NCBI RefSeq assembly: GCF_014898095.1
Contig: NZ_CP062946.1
Span: 1,612,001 to 1,676,000, forward strand
DNA length: 64,000 nt
Direction: 5' to 3'
From: Thalassotalea sp. LPB0316
GTDB taxonomy: Bacteria > Pseudomonadota > Gammaproteobacteria > Enterobacterales > Alteromonadaceae
Within the stretch, counting starts at the first letter, position 1. Each line of letters begins with the position of its first letter. The notes beneath the pieces were generated by a model. It saw only the letters and a program-made list of their open reading frames with translations. It did not search any database and had not been told where the DNA came from. Shown here piece by piece: positions 16,624-24,846 of this stretch. The position numbers and the translations under genes were made by a program.

Positions 16624-17556
16624 ATGAAAACACCGGGTACTGAAGCCACTAATTTTTTTGACTTAACGAGCTTAAATAATATTCGTCAGCAATCAAAAGC
16701 TGATGATAAAGCCTCAAAAGATCAAGCGCTAGAAACCGCAGCAAAACAGTTTGAAGCGATTTTTATGCAGATGCTGTTAAAAAGCATGCGCAGCGCACAA
16801 GAAGTATTGGAAGCAGATAGCCCATTTAACTCACAAAATGCTAAGTTTTATCGCGATATGCACGATCAACAACTTGCATTAGAATTATCAAACAACGGCA
16901 GTTTAGGGCTATCGGATTTGATCGTTCGGCAGCTCGGTGGCAAGCAAGATGACTATATGCCGAGTTCTGTATTGCGCAGTGACGGCAACTTGGTTGTTCG
17001 CAGTGACCGTCAAGTAGCCGTTGGCGAGCAAAAAGCTGAGCGTCCGTTTGGCGAGATCATTGATAAGGCCGCGCAAAACGTTCAATTTGAACAGCCAGAA
17101 GATTTTGTTAAGCACCTGACACAGCCAGCTAAAGCCGTTGAACAAGCACTAGGTATTCCGTATCAAGTGGTGATTGCGCAATCAGCCCTAGAAACAGGTT
17201 GGGGTAAAAAGATCATTCAAAAATCTGACGGTCAAAGTTCGAATAATTTATTCAATATTAAAGCCGATAGTCGTTGGCAAGGCGATAAAGCTAACAAAGA
17301 TACACTCGAGTTTGAAAATGGCATGATGACCAAGAAAAACGCGCCATTTAGAGTGTATGAGTCAATAAAAGATAGCGTTAATGACTACATAGATTTCCTA
17401 TCAAATAACGACAGATATCAAGAAGCCTTAAACCAAACGTCAAATGTGGAGCAGTTTTTGCATGGGTTACAGAAAGCTGGTTACGCGACGGATCCTCAAT
17501 ACGCCAACAAGATCATTGGCACCCTCAAGCGAGTTACCAGTATTTTGAACAACTAG
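16624..17556 (+). CDS. flgJ: FlgJ, rod-assembly peptidoglycan hydrolase
   Basis: FlgJ opens the cell wall so the rod can cross it. The 310-residue protein combines an N-terminal rod-scaffold domain (QFEAIFMQMLLKSMRSAQE and FYRDMHDQQLALELS) with a C-terminal glucosaminidase domain (about 160-305) in which E190 of SALETGWGKK is the expected catalytic acid, followed by SNNLFNIKADSRWQG and YESIKDSVNDYIDFL. The two-domain form is normal for gammaproteobacteria with polar or peritrichous flagella. Confidence 0.95.
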   Translation: MKTPGTEATNFFDLTSLNNIRQQSKADDKASKDQALETAAKQFEAIFMQMLLKSMRSAQEVLEADSPFNSQNAKFYRDMHDQQLALELSNNGSLGLSDLIVRQLGGKQDDYMPSSVLRSDGNLVVRSDRQVAVGEQKAERPFGEIIDKAAQNVQFEQPEDFVKHLTQPAKAVEQALGIPYQVVIAQSALETGWGKKIIQKSDGQSSNNLFNIKADSRWQGDKANKDTLEFENGMMTKKNAPFRVYESIKDSVNDYIDFLSNNDRYQEALNQTSNVEQFLHGLQKAGYATDPQYANKIIGTLKRVTSILNN

Positions 17557-17607
17557 GCCTAGTGACTTTACATGGCTTAGTGACTAAGTTTCATGTAGGA
17601 GTACGAT

Positions 17608-19566
17608 ATGTCTGTTGATTTGTATCAAACTGGGGTGAGTGGCTTATTAGCTGCCCAGCAGCAGTTGGCAACGACATCACATAATATTGCCAATGTTAAT
17701 ACCGAAGGCTACAGTCGTCAGCGCGCTGAGCAGGAAGCGCGTTTGGGACAAAATCTTGGCGGTAATTATTTTGGTACGGGTACTTCTATTGTTGATATTC
17801 GTCGTATCTACGATGAGTTTGCTCAAAAAGAGCAATTGATCAATCAAACTAATTTAGGTTATTCCGATGGCCTTCATGCCTCACTTAACCAATTGAACGA
17901 TACGATGAGTACGATGGGCAATGCCGTCATGTCATCGATTGAACAGCTTTATCAATCAATGAACTCGATAGCCGATAATCCAAGTAACCTTGGTTTGCGT
18001 TCGATGGCATTGAACCAAGCAAAAATTTTAAGCACAGATTTTAATTCAATAAATAGCCAATTTAATCAATTGGAAAAATCGGTGAATAGCGAAATTGAGC
18101 AAATTGCTAGCCAAATTTCAGACATTTCACGTGAACTTGCCCACATAAATAATCAAGTGTTGCAAAACAAAGATTTGACGTTGGCTGGTCAACCCAACGA
18201 TTTACTTGATGCCCGAGATAAATTAATCAGTGAGCTAGGGCAATTCACTCAAGTGAATACCTTAGAAGATCAAAACGGTGTAATGACTGTTATGATCGCT
18301 AATGGTACTACCTTAGTTGCAGGCACAACGGCGTTTACAATGAACGTGACAGCAGGCGATCCCGACTCAGCAAAAACACAAATTGAGCTTATTTCTAAAA
18401 ACGGAAACGCAGTTTTAGACGGTCGAAAAATTGGCGGTGAGCTAGGCGCAAAAATCGAGTTTCGCGATGAGCATCTCAAAGAAGCGCGGGCTCAAATTGA
18501 CCGCTTGGCATTAGCTATTTCTGATACCTTTAACCAAAACCAACAAGATGGTTTGGATTTAAATGGCCTGCAAGGCCTCAATATGTTTACCGATATTAAT
18601 AGCGTTGATTTAATGAGCGCTCGCGTGTTAACGCCTAGCGGTAATGCCGGGACATTAACTGCGCAGGTAGAAATAACAGATATTACTCAGTTAACAGAGA
18701 GTGAGTATGAAATTGCGTTTGACGGTGTAGATTACATCATGACCGACACGCGTTCTGGTAATCAAACTAACCTAGGTGCACCGGGAAGCGGTACCTACAA
18801 TACGGCATTTGGTTTTGATTTTATTGAAACGGGTGGCGCGCCGGCGCTTAATGACACCTTCGTTATTCGCCCTGGTGAAAATGCCTCATCACTGATGAAG
18901 GCAACGTTAACTGATGGTCAAGGTATTGCAGCTTCAACCGCCGTTGAGGTGAGAGCTGGCAGTAATAATATTGGTGGTGGTAGCGTAACCATCGTTGATG
19001 TCAACGATCCTGTGGCAGCGCGAGCAAACGATTTGGGCCGTATTGAAATATTAGAAAACCCTACTGGTAGTGGTGTGTTTAACTATCAGGTTTTTGATAC
19101 GGCTAATGCGGTTGTTGGCGGCGGTGCATACACGCCACCGAGTCAACAAATTACCGTTGGTGACTTAACCCTAGAGATTGCTGGCCGACCTTCGGGCTTA
19201 GCACCTAATGCACCTGAGGTTTTTAATCTAGAAGATGCCTTTGGTTTGGGTAATGGCACCAATGCGCTGCACCTCACTCAAACCGCTAACCAAGGTATTT
19301 TAAATAATGGCCGCGAGTCGTTTACCCAAAACCTTGGTATTTCGACATCGACGGTGGGCTCTAAAGCTGCCTCAGCCAAATTGGTTGCTGATACCGCAGA
19401 TGCACTTTATACCCAAGCATATAACCGCAATCAACAAGTAAAAGGCGTTAACCTCGATGAGGAAGCGGCTAATCTGGTCAAGTTTCAACAAGCCTATCAA
19501 GCATCGTCAAAAATTATTTCGGTTGCCAATACCATTTTTGACACCTTGTTCCAAGCGGCGCGTTAG
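17608..19566 (+). CDS. flgK: FlgK, hook-filament junction protein 1
   Basis: FlgK joins hook to filament. The 652-residue product shows VSGLLAAQQQLATTSHNIAN followed by VNTEGYSRQRAEQE at its start and the C-terminal NLDEEAANLVKFQQAYQASS and VANTIFDTLF. The central region is a longer, Gly/Asp-rich insertion usual in marine relatives. It requires FlgN (6499-6930) as chaperone. The 51-base spacer after flgJ contains no convincing sigma-54 or sigma-28 box, so it is probably read from the flgF operon. It also carries an AGGAG ribosome site. Confidence 0.95.
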   Translation: MSVDLYQTGVSGLLAAQQQLATTSHNIANVNTEGYSRQRAEQEARLGQNLGGNYFGTGTSIVDIRRIYDEFAQKEQLINQTNLGYSDGLHASLNQLNDTMSTMGNAVMSSIEQLYQSMNSIADNPSNLGLRSMALNQAKILSTDFNSINSQFNQLEKSVNSEIEQIASQISDISRELAHINNQVLQNKDLTLAGQPNDLLDARDKLISELGQFTQVNTLEDQNGVMTVMIANGTTLVAGTTAFTMNVTAGDPDSAKTQIELISKNGNAVLDGRKIGGELGAKIEFRDEHLKEARAQIDRLALAISDTFNQNQQDGLDLNGLQGLNMFTDINSVDLMSARVLTPSGNAGTLTAQVEITDITQLTESEYEIAFDGVDYIMTDTRSGNQTNLGAPGSGTYNTAFGFDFIETGGAPALNDTFVIRPGENASSLMKATLTDGQGIAASTAVEVRAGSNNIGGGSVTIVDVNDPVAARANDLGRIEILENPTGSGVFNYQVFDTANAVVGGGAYTPPSQQITVGDLTLEIAGRPSGLAPNAPEVFNLEDAFGLGNGTNALHLTQTANQGILNNGRESFTQNLGISTSTVGSKAASAKLVADTADALYTQAYNRNQQVKGVNLDEEAANLVKFQQAYQASSKIISVANTIFDTLFQAAR

Positions 19567-19575
19567 GAGTAGATG

Positions 19576-20787
19576 ATGAGAGTTTCTACTAATCAAATGT
19601 TTACGACGTCAAGAAATTATATGTCGCGTAACGAATCCGATTTAAATCAGCAAGTAGGCTACCTTTCTTCGGGTAAGAAGGTACTGACGGCAAAAGATGA
19701 TGCCGTTTCATACGGTACATTAACTGGCTATAAAGACGAGTTGGCCAATATTCAGCAGTTTCGCCGTAATATTGTTCAAGCGGAAAATCGCAACACACTT
19801 ATCGAAGGCTCATTTTCGTCAGCACAAAATGTACTCAACAGTGTTAAAACGACATTTATTCAGGCTAATAACGGCTCAATGTCTGATGATGACCGAGCGG
19901 CTCTCGCTGAACAGCTAAAGCAAAACCTTCAAGAAATGCTCGATATCGCCAATGCACGAGATGAAACGGGCGGTTATGTTTTTGGTGGCTACCAAATAGA
20001 TAAGCAACCGTTTTTATTACAACCCGATAATAGTGTCGTGTATCAAGGTGACAACGGCACGCGAGAATTAAAAATTTCAAAAAGTGTTGAAGTGCCACTA
20101 AATCAGCCTGGCGATGATGCATTTTTGAAAGCGGCAAATCCGATTGGCGATTTTGTTGGTGTCTATAACACCAACGTCAGTGGCATGTCAGTTAATCGAG
20201 CGATCATTCAAGATCGCGGTGCCTATGTTGACGGTGCCAATTACACCTTTGATTTTACCGATACTAATGGTGATGGCAATTTAGAGTTAACTGTTACCGA
20301 TAATACCGCGACCAACTTGATTACTGTTGATCCTTACGTTCCAGGGCAAACTATTGCCTTTAATGGCATGGAGGTCAATATTGACGGCACGCCATTGCCG
20401 GGCGGTCAGCTAGAACTTGCCCCACAAGAGAATGTCAGCGTGTTCGAGGCTATCAAGGACGCTATCGATTGGGTTTCTCGCACCGGCAATGTTACTGGCA
20501 CCGCCCAACATGGTGTCGATTACGGCCATATCTTGAGTAATATAAATGCGTCACTCAATCACATTTCGACTCGTCAAGGTGATGCCGGCATTAACCTGCA
20601 GTTAATTAAGAGCCAAGAGAACTTCCATGCTGACAACGAACTACTGATGGAACAAGGGCGTTCAGTTATCGAGGACTTAGACTTTGCCACCGCCGTGACA
20701 CAATTCGAACAGTCAAAAGTGGCATTACAAGCGGCGCAGCAAACCTATGCGCAATTACAGAACTTATCGTTATTTAACTATATTTGA
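19576..20787 (+). CDS. flgL: FlgL, hook-filament junction protein 3
   Basis: FlgL is the second junction protein, flagellin-like at both ends. The 403-residue product has MRVSTNQMFTTSRNYMSRNE, LNQQVGYLSSGKKVLTAKDD, and a C-terminal DLDFATAVTQFEQSKVALQA helix. Of two adjacent ATGs (19573, 19576) the second is six bases from AGGAG and yields the conserved MR[IV]ST start, so it was chosen. It begins 9 bases after flgK and is followed by the sigma-54 promoter of flagellin 1. Confidence 0.95.
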   Translation: MRVSTNQMFTTSRNYMSRNESDLNQQVGYLSSGKKVLTAKDDAVSYGTLTGYKDELANIQQFRRNIVQAENRNTLIEGSFSSAQNVLNSVKTTFIQANNGSMSDDDRAALAEQLKQNLQEMLDIANARDETGGYVFGGYQIDKQPFLLQPDNSVVYQGDNGTRELKISKSVEVPLNQPGDDAFLKAANPIGDFVGVYNTNVSGMSVNRAIIQDRGAYVDGANYTFDFTDTNGDGNLELTVTDNTATNLITVDPYVPGQTIAFNGMEVNIDGTPLPGGQLELAPQENVSVFEAIKDAIDWVSRTGNVTGTAQHGVDYGHILSNINASLNHISTRQGDAGINLQLIKSQENFHADNELLMEQGRSVIEDLDFATAVTQFEQSKVALQAAQQTYAQLQNLSLFNYI

Positions 20788-20803
20788 TGATTTTTTGAAT
20801 AGT

Positions 20804-20820
20804 TGGCACTTAGCTTGCTA
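20804..20820 (+). promoter_or_regulatory. Sigma-54 promoter of flagellin 1
   Basis: TGGCAC (20804-20809), TTAGC, TTGCTA (20815-20820) is a full-consensus -24/-12 element. No sigma-28 box is seen before this gene, so flagellin 1 should be made earlier than flagellins 2 and 3, like FlaA of Vibrio cholerae. Confidence 0.85.
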
Positions 20821-20892
20821 TTAACTATTTAGTTAACAAAATATTGCCGCTTTGTGGCAATAAAGAAATAAACACTAATAAGAGAGGTCAAC

Positions 20893-21888
20893 ATGCCTTT
20901 ATATGTAAACAGTAATATCAGTGCGTTAAATGCACAACGACAATTAATGAACTCGGGTAATGCTTTAGATACCTCTTTTAAGCGTTTATCTTCTGGTTTG
21001 CGAATTAACTCAGCGGCAGATGATGCGGCTGGTCTACAAATTTCTGACCGTCTTCAATCGCAAATTTTGGGTTTAACTCAGGGTAACCGAAACGCTAACG
21101 ATGGTATTTCATTAGCGCAAACCGCAGAAGGCGCCATGGAAGAGATGACGTCGATGTTCCAACGTGTTCGTACGCTAGCACAACAAGCAGCCAACGGCTC
21201 GAATACGGGTGAAGACCGTTTAGCATTGCAACAAGAAATTAAATCACTAATGGAAGAAGTTAACCGAGTTGCAACGGATACTACTTTTGGTGGTCAGAAC
21301 TTACTAGACGGTTCATATGAAGCAAGCTTCCAAGTAGGTGCCGACGCATTGCAACTAGTAGGCTTTAGTATGAAATCTGTGGGTCAAACAGCAGCCGGTA
21401 GTGATTACGCGATGAGTGCCAATGGCGGTTTCACGCTTTCAGGTATTGCCATGGCAGCGTCTGCGGCAACGAGTAACCGCTTAACTGACGTGTTGGGTGT
21501 TGACGGTATCTCAGCGTTATCAGCGATTAACTCGGCGATTACTTTAACCGATATGCAATACTCTGAAATTTTTACCCAGTCGGGGATTTCAGTATCAAGC
21601 CAAGATGGCGCACAGCTAGTGATGGCGGGGATGGATACGCTAATTGCTGTGGTTGATAAGAAACGTGCGGAGCTCGGTGCGGTGCAAAACCGATTCCAAT
21701 CAACGATTCGCAACCAAGCCAATATTTCTGAAAACTTATCTGCTGCGAAATCTCGTATTAAAGATGCTGACTTTGCCGCTGAAACGGCTGCATTGACGCG
21801 TAATCAAATCTTACAACAAGCTAGCCAAACAATTCTTGGTCAAGCTAACCAACGTCCGCAAGCGGCACTGAGCTTGCTACAGGGTTAA
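20893..21888 (+). CDS. Flagellin 1 (sigma-54-driven)
   Basis: This is a filament subunit of 331 residues. The conserved D0/D1 ends are intact: an N-terminal ALNAQRQLMNSGNALDTSFK, RLSSGLRINSAADDAAGLQI and QRVRTLAQQAANGSNTGEDR, and a C-terminal GAVQNRFQSTIRNQANISEN and AAETAALTRNQILQQASQ. The middle is short, with only a minimal D2 domain, and Ser/Thr-rich, offering sites for the glycosyltransferase encoded at 27579. There is no cysteine. It is one of three tandem paralogs of identical length; its central sequence (about 155-230) differs most from the other two. It has its own promoter, a hairpin-rich leader and a strong terminator, so it is monocistronic. Confidence 0.96.
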   Translation: MPLYVNSNISALNAQRQLMNSGNALDTSFKRLSSGLRINSAADDAAGLQISDRLQSQILGLTQGNRNANDGISLAQTAEGAMEEMTSMFQRVRTLAQQAANGSNTGEDRLALQQEIKSLMEEVNRVATDTTFGGQNLLDGSYEASFQVGADALQLVGFSMKSVGQTAAGSDYAMSANGGFTLSGIAMAASAATSNRLTDVLGVDGISALSAINSAITLTDMQYSEIFTQSGISVSSQDGAQLVMAGMDTLIAVVDKKRAELGAVQNRFQSTIRNQANISENLSAAKSRIKDADFAAETAALTRNQILQQASQTILGQANQRPQAALSLLQG

Positions 21889-21907
21889 GTTTAGTTTTAC
21901 CTTGATG

Positions 21908-21937
21908 AAAAAAAACCGGCTTTGGCCGGTTTTTTTT
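21908..21937 (+). terminator. Strong terminator of flagellin 1
   Basis: CCGGC (21916-21920) pairs with GCCGG (21925-21929) around a TTTG loop; eight A bases before and eight T bases after extend the stem and provide the U tract. It is a classical rho-independent terminator 20 bases after the stop. Confidence 0.9.
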
Positions 21938-22097
21938 GTTTTAGCCGCTAGCAAATTTAAATACGCCTCCCATTACCATATCAAGTTTATATCGCCTAAT
22001 AATCACCTAAAACAGTTGGCAACACACATCATTTTAATTAAAAGCCAAGGGCTAACTTTATGAATTCTATGTTAATTTAAAATTTTAAAAAAAACAT
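21938..22097 (+). other. Upstream half of the flagellin 1-2 spacer
   Basis: The 322-base gap between flagellins 1 and 2 holds the flagellin 1 terminator, then about 160 AT-rich bases in which I see no gene, then the sigma-28 promoter and structured leader of flagellin 2. The AT-rich part may act as an upstream promoter element. Confidence 0.4.
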
Positions 22098-22124
22098 TAA
22101 AGATCATTTTTATCTCGCCGATAA
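22098..22124 (+). promoter_or_regulatory. Sigma-28 (FliA) promoter of flagellin 2
   Basis: TAAA (22098-22101), a 15-base spacer, and GCCGATAA (22117-22124) match the FliA consensus exactly. It implies that flagellin 2 waits for hook completion and FlgM export. Confidence 0.9.
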
Positions 22125-22133
22125 AGAAATTGT

Positions 22134-22184
22134 CAGGAGGTGAGAGACCTGGCAACCAGCTAGCAGTATTTGCTGTAGCTTTTT
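22134..22184 (+). promoter_or_regulatory. Structured leader of flagellin 2 with isolated Shine-Dalgarno-like site
   Basis: Within the leader lies AGGAGGTGA (about 22136-22144), complementary to the 16S rRNA 3' end but about 66 bases from the flagellin ATG. It can pair with the adjacent ACCT. A second hairpin, AGCTAGCAG (22058+100 to 22166) against CTGTAGCT (22173-22180), ends in TTTTT like a weak attenuator. Translational or transcriptional control of flagellin is inferred, not shown. Confidence 0.4.
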
Positions 22185-22210
22185 AGTAATGAGATATAAG
22201 AGAGTAAATT

Positions 22211-23206
22211 ATGGCTTTATATGTAAACACTAACGTGAGCTCGTTAAATGCTCAACGCCAATTAATGAATTCTGGTAATGCACTAGATACATCATTCCAA
22301 CGTTTATCATCTGGTTTACGCATCAACAGTGCAAAAGATGATGCTGCTGGTCTACAAATTACTGACCGCCTTCAATCGCAAATTTTAGGTCTTAACCAAG
22401 GTAACCGTAACGCTAACGACGGTATCTCTTTAGCGCAAACCGCTGAAGGTGCAATGGACGAAGTAACACAAATGTTCCAACGCGTCCGTACACTAGCACA
22501 ACAAGCAGCAAACGGTTCAAACACTGATGAAGACCGCGTTGCACTACAAGAAGAAATCCGCTCATTAATGGAAGAAGTTAACCGCGTTGCTTCAGATACA
22601 ACCTTCGGTGGTCAAAACTTACTTGATGGCTCATACGAAGCAAACTTCCAAGTAGGTGCCGATGCATTACAAACCATTGGCTTTAGTATGAAATCTGTTG
22701 GTGGTATTGAGCCTTCAGATCAAACTAACAGCATGAGTGACAACGGCGGTTTCACTTTATCAGGTATTGCTGGCTTAGTTGAAACTGCAACAGGTAACGC
22801 AATGACTGATGTCTTAGGTGCTGACGGTATTTCAGCATTATCAGCATTAAATAGTGATATTGCGCTAACCGATATGGCATTTTCTGTTGTCTTTGAAGCA
22901 TCTGCTATCAGCGTATCATCACAAGATGCAGCGCAATTAGTTATGGCGGGTATGGATTCTCTAATTGCCATTGTTGATAAGAAACGCGCTGAGTTAGGTG
23001 CGATTCAAAACCGATTCCAATCAACGATTCGCAACCAAGCGAATATTTCAGAAAACTTATCAGCGGCGAAATCACGCATTAAAGACGCTGACTTTGCTGC
23101 AGAAACAGCTTCGCTTACACGTAATCAAATCTTGCAACAAGCTAGCCAAACTATCTTGTCACAAGCTAACCAACGTCCACAGGCCGCACTAAGTTTACTA
23201 GGTTAA
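22211..23206 (+). CDS. Flagellin 2 (sigma-28-driven)
   Basis: This 331-residue filament subunit opens ALYVNTNVSSLNAQRQLMNS and carries intact D0/D1 ends like flagellin 1. Its middle (GGIEPSDQTNSMSDNGGFTL, then SGIAGLVETATGNAM) is nearly the same as in flagellin 3. A 68-base stretch (22679-22746) is identical to 24253-24320 although flanking synonymous sites differ, which suggests gene conversion. There are no cysteines. It is preceded by a consensus FliA promoter and followed by a short hairpin; it is probably one of the two major late filament subunits. Confidence 0.96.
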   Translation: MALYVNTNVSSLNAQRQLMNSGNALDTSFQRLSSGLRINSAKDDAAGLQITDRLQSQILGLNQGNRNANDGISLAQTAEGAMDEVTQMFQRVRTLAQQAANGSNTDEDRVALQEEIRSLMEEVNRVASDTTFGGQNLLDGSYEANFQVGADALQTIGFSMKSVGGIEPSDQTNSMSDNGGFTLSGIAGLVETATGNAMTDVLGADGISALSALNSDIALTDMAFSVVFEASAISVSSQDAAQLVMAGMDSLIAIVDKKRAELGAIQNRFQSTIRNQANISENLSAAKSRIKDADFAAETASLTRNQILQQASQTILSQANQRPQAALSLLG

Positions 23207-23228
23207 TTTAGGTAATCTGTGGTAGTTT

Positions 23229-23250
23229 AGGTGGCAAGTTATTGCCACCT
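23229..23250 (+). terminator. Hairpin after flagellin 2
   Basis: AGGTGGCAA (23229-23237) and TTGCCACCT (23242-23250) form a perfect 9-bp stem with a GTTA loop 23 bases after the stop. No T run follows, so termination may be incomplete and the downstream region may be co-transcribed. Confidence 0.6.
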
Positions 23251-23401
23251 TGGCCGAACCAGGTCAAAACCTGTCAACATATAGATGGTTCTTCAGTTTG
23301 AATAAAACGAGAGAGTGAAGAGATGTTAGTGTTGAGAGGAGTTGCGCCCTTGTCAGATGGGGTAATTTAACAAGGGCGCGAATAATTAATGTGGGAATAT
23401 T

Positions 23402-23521
23402 GTGAGCGTGGAGGCTATTTTCAATATTTCAAACATTAATCGCGAAGTTCTCTCTCACATTCGCGTAATTAATAAAGCATTCTTTGTGCCAAGTTTTATG
23501 GATGAAATTTTGACGCGCTAA
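23402..23521 (+). CDS. Possible 39-residue small protein (doubtful)
   Basis: A GTG-initiated frame with GGGAA four bases upstream encodes 39 residues (SVEAIFNISNINREVLSH and so on, ending DEILTR). Composition is protein-like, but I recognise no family, and the same bases form paired stems. It could equally be a chance frame in a structured RNA. Confidence 0.15.
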   Translation: MSVEAIFNISNINREVLSHIRVINKAFFVPSFMDEILTR

Positions 23522-23553
23522 TGTTTTATAGAGTCATACTCTCGACTCATTGG

Positions 23554-23583
23554 AAAGGGGAAGGTGAAAACCTTCCCTTTTTT
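23554..23583 (+). terminator. Strong terminator between flagellins 2 and 3
   Basis: AAAGGGGAAGG (23554-23564) pairs with CCTTCCCTTTT (23571-23581) around TGAAAA with one G-U pair, followed by more T. It is a classical intrinsic terminator. Confidence 0.85.
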
Positions 23584-23667
23584 CTGTTTAAGCATAACTT
23601 TTTTATTTTTTTAAGTTACTTAAAACAATTACTTAACCGACAAAGAAGAAAAAAGACAAAAAAAAGT

Positions 23668-23694
23668 TAAAGATCATTTTTTAGCGGCCGATAT
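23668..23694 (+). promoter_or_regulatory. Sigma-28 (FliA) promoter of flagellin 3
   Basis: TAAA (23668-23671), 15 bases, GCCGATAT (23687-23694) matches FliA consensus at all but the last base. The first 15 bases (TTAAAGATCATTTTT) are the same as in the flagellin 2 promoter, so the promoter was duplicated with the gene. Confidence 0.88.
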
Positions 23695-23701
23695 TAATTA
23701 A

Positions 23702-23759
23702 CAGAGAAAGATTCTCTGGTAAAAAACATTTAGTTAGGGGTAATTAATTTGTTTTTTAC
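23702..23759 (+). promoter_or_regulatory. Leader hairpins of flagellin 3
   Basis: CAGAGAA (23702-23708)/TTCTCTG (23712-23718) and GTAAAAAACA (23719-23728)/TGTTTTTTAC (23750-23759) are perfect adjacent stems in the 5' leader, leaving an AGGGG in the larger loop. They may stabilise the mRNA or bind a regulator such as CsrA; that role is inference. Confidence 0.4.
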
Positions 23760-23784
23760 AATAAAAAATTAATGTGGAGGCTGT

Positions 23785-24780
23785 ATGGCTTTATATGTAA
23801 ACACTAACGTGAGCTCTATCAATGCTCAGCGTCAATTACAAAACTCTGGTAATGCACTAGATACTTCATTCCAACGTTTATCATCTGGTCTTCGCATCAA
23901 CAGTGCGAAAGATGATGCGGCTGGTTTACAAATCTCTGACCGTTTAACAAGCCAAATCAACGGTTTAAACCAAGGTATTCGTAACGCGAACGACGGTATT
24001 TCACTAGCGCAAACTGCTGAAGGTGCGATGGATGAAGTTACTTCAATGTTCCAACGTGTTCGTACATTGGCACAACAAGCGGCGAACGGTTCAAACACTG
24101 ATGAAGACCGTGTAGCACTGCAAGAAGAAATTCGTTCATTAATGGAAGAAGTAAACCGCGTTGCTTCTGATACAACTTTCGGTGGTCAAAACCTATTAGA
24201 CGGTTCATATGAAGCGGACTTCCAAGTAGGTGCTGACGCATTGCAATCAATCGGCTTTAGTATGAAATCTGTTGGTGGTATTGAGCCTTCAGATCAAACT
24301 AACAGCATGAGTGACAACGGTGGTTTCACACTTTCTGGTATCGCAGGCTTGGTAGAAACAGCGACCGGTAATGCAATGACTGATGTTTTAGGTACTGATG
24401 GCATTTCAGCGTTATCAGCACTTAACAGTGACATCGAGCAAACTGATATGACATTCTCGGCGATCTTTACTGCTTCTGGTATTAGTGTATCGTCGCAAGA
24501 CAATGCACAGCTAGTCATGGCTGGTATGGACTCATTAATTGCTGTTGTTGATAAGAAGCGTGCTGAGCTTGGTGCGGTGCAAAACCGATTCCAATCAACG
24601 ATTCGTAACCAATCGAATATTGCTGAAAACTTATCAGCTGCGAAATCACGTATTAAAGATACAGACTTTGCTGCAGAAACGGCTGCGTTAACGCGTAACC
24701 AAATCTTACAGCAAGCGAGCTCAAGTATCTTATCGCAAGCAAACCAACGCCCTCAGTTAGCACTAAGTTTATTAGGTTAA
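23785..24780 (+). CDS. Flagellin 3 (sigma-28-driven)
   Basis: This is the third 331-residue flagellin. The D0/D1 ends are intact (NTNVSSINAQRQLQNSGNAL; the C-terminal IRNQSNIAENLSAAKSRIKD and LTRNQILQQASSSILSQ). The middle resembles flagellin 2 but carries SDIEQTDMTFSAIFTASGIS in place of the corresponding flagellin 2 stretch. A GGAGG ribosome site precedes ATG. It is followed by a terminator hairpin before flaG. Sequence differences among the three subunits probably give filament segments with different properties. Confidence 0.96.
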   Translation: MALYVNTNVSSINAQRQLQNSGNALDTSFQRLSSGLRINSAKDDAAGLQISDRLTSQINGLNQGIRNANDGISLAQTAEGAMDEVTSMFQRVRTLAQQAANGSNTDEDRVALQEEIRSLMEEVNRVASDTTFGGQNLLDGSYEADFQVGADALQSIGFSMKSVGGIEPSDQTNSMSDNGGFTLSGIAGLVETATGNAMTDVLGTDGISALSALNSDIEQTDMTFSAIFTASGISVSSQDNAQLVMAGMDSLIAVVDKKRAELGAVQNRFQSTIRNQSNIAENLSAAKSRIKDTDFAAETAALTRNQILQQASSSILSQANQRPQLALSLLG

Positions 24781-24794
24781 TTTAAGGCAGTAAG

Positions 24795-24826
24795 CCTTAT
24801 GGCCCTAATTTGGGTCATAAGGTTTT
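24795..24826 (+). terminator. Terminator between flagellin 3 and flaG
   Basis: CCTTATGGCCC (24795-24805) pairs with GGGTCATAAGG (24812-24822), one G-U pair, loop TAATTT, then TTTT. Because no clear promoter precedes flaG, partial read-through probably supplies flaG at a lower level than flagellin. Confidence 0.8.
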
Positions 24827-24846
24827 GTCCTTTCTAAGGAGGCATT

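Larger units (their letters stand above)
23251..23583 (+). ncRNA. Structured untranslated region, possible non-coding RNA
   Basis: This gene-free stretch between flagellins 2 and 3 contains a perfect 10-bp stem GCGCCCTTGT (23344-23353)/ACAAGGGCGC (23370-23379), AATATTG/CAATATT (23396-23402/23422-23428), CGCGAA/TTCGCG (23441-23446/23460-23465), and ends in a strong rho-independent terminator at 23554-23583. A terminator 350 bases after the flagellin gene implies that something here is transcribed to that point: a long structured 3' UTR of flagellin 2 or a separate small RNA. I recognise no known RNA family and no clear promoter. Confidence 0.35.

Noticed and set aside
17557..17607. Sigma-54 promoter for flgK (TGGCTTAGTGACTAAG)
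   Set aside because: The -12 position lacks GC; the sequence is instead part of a short imperfect repeat of TAGTGACT.
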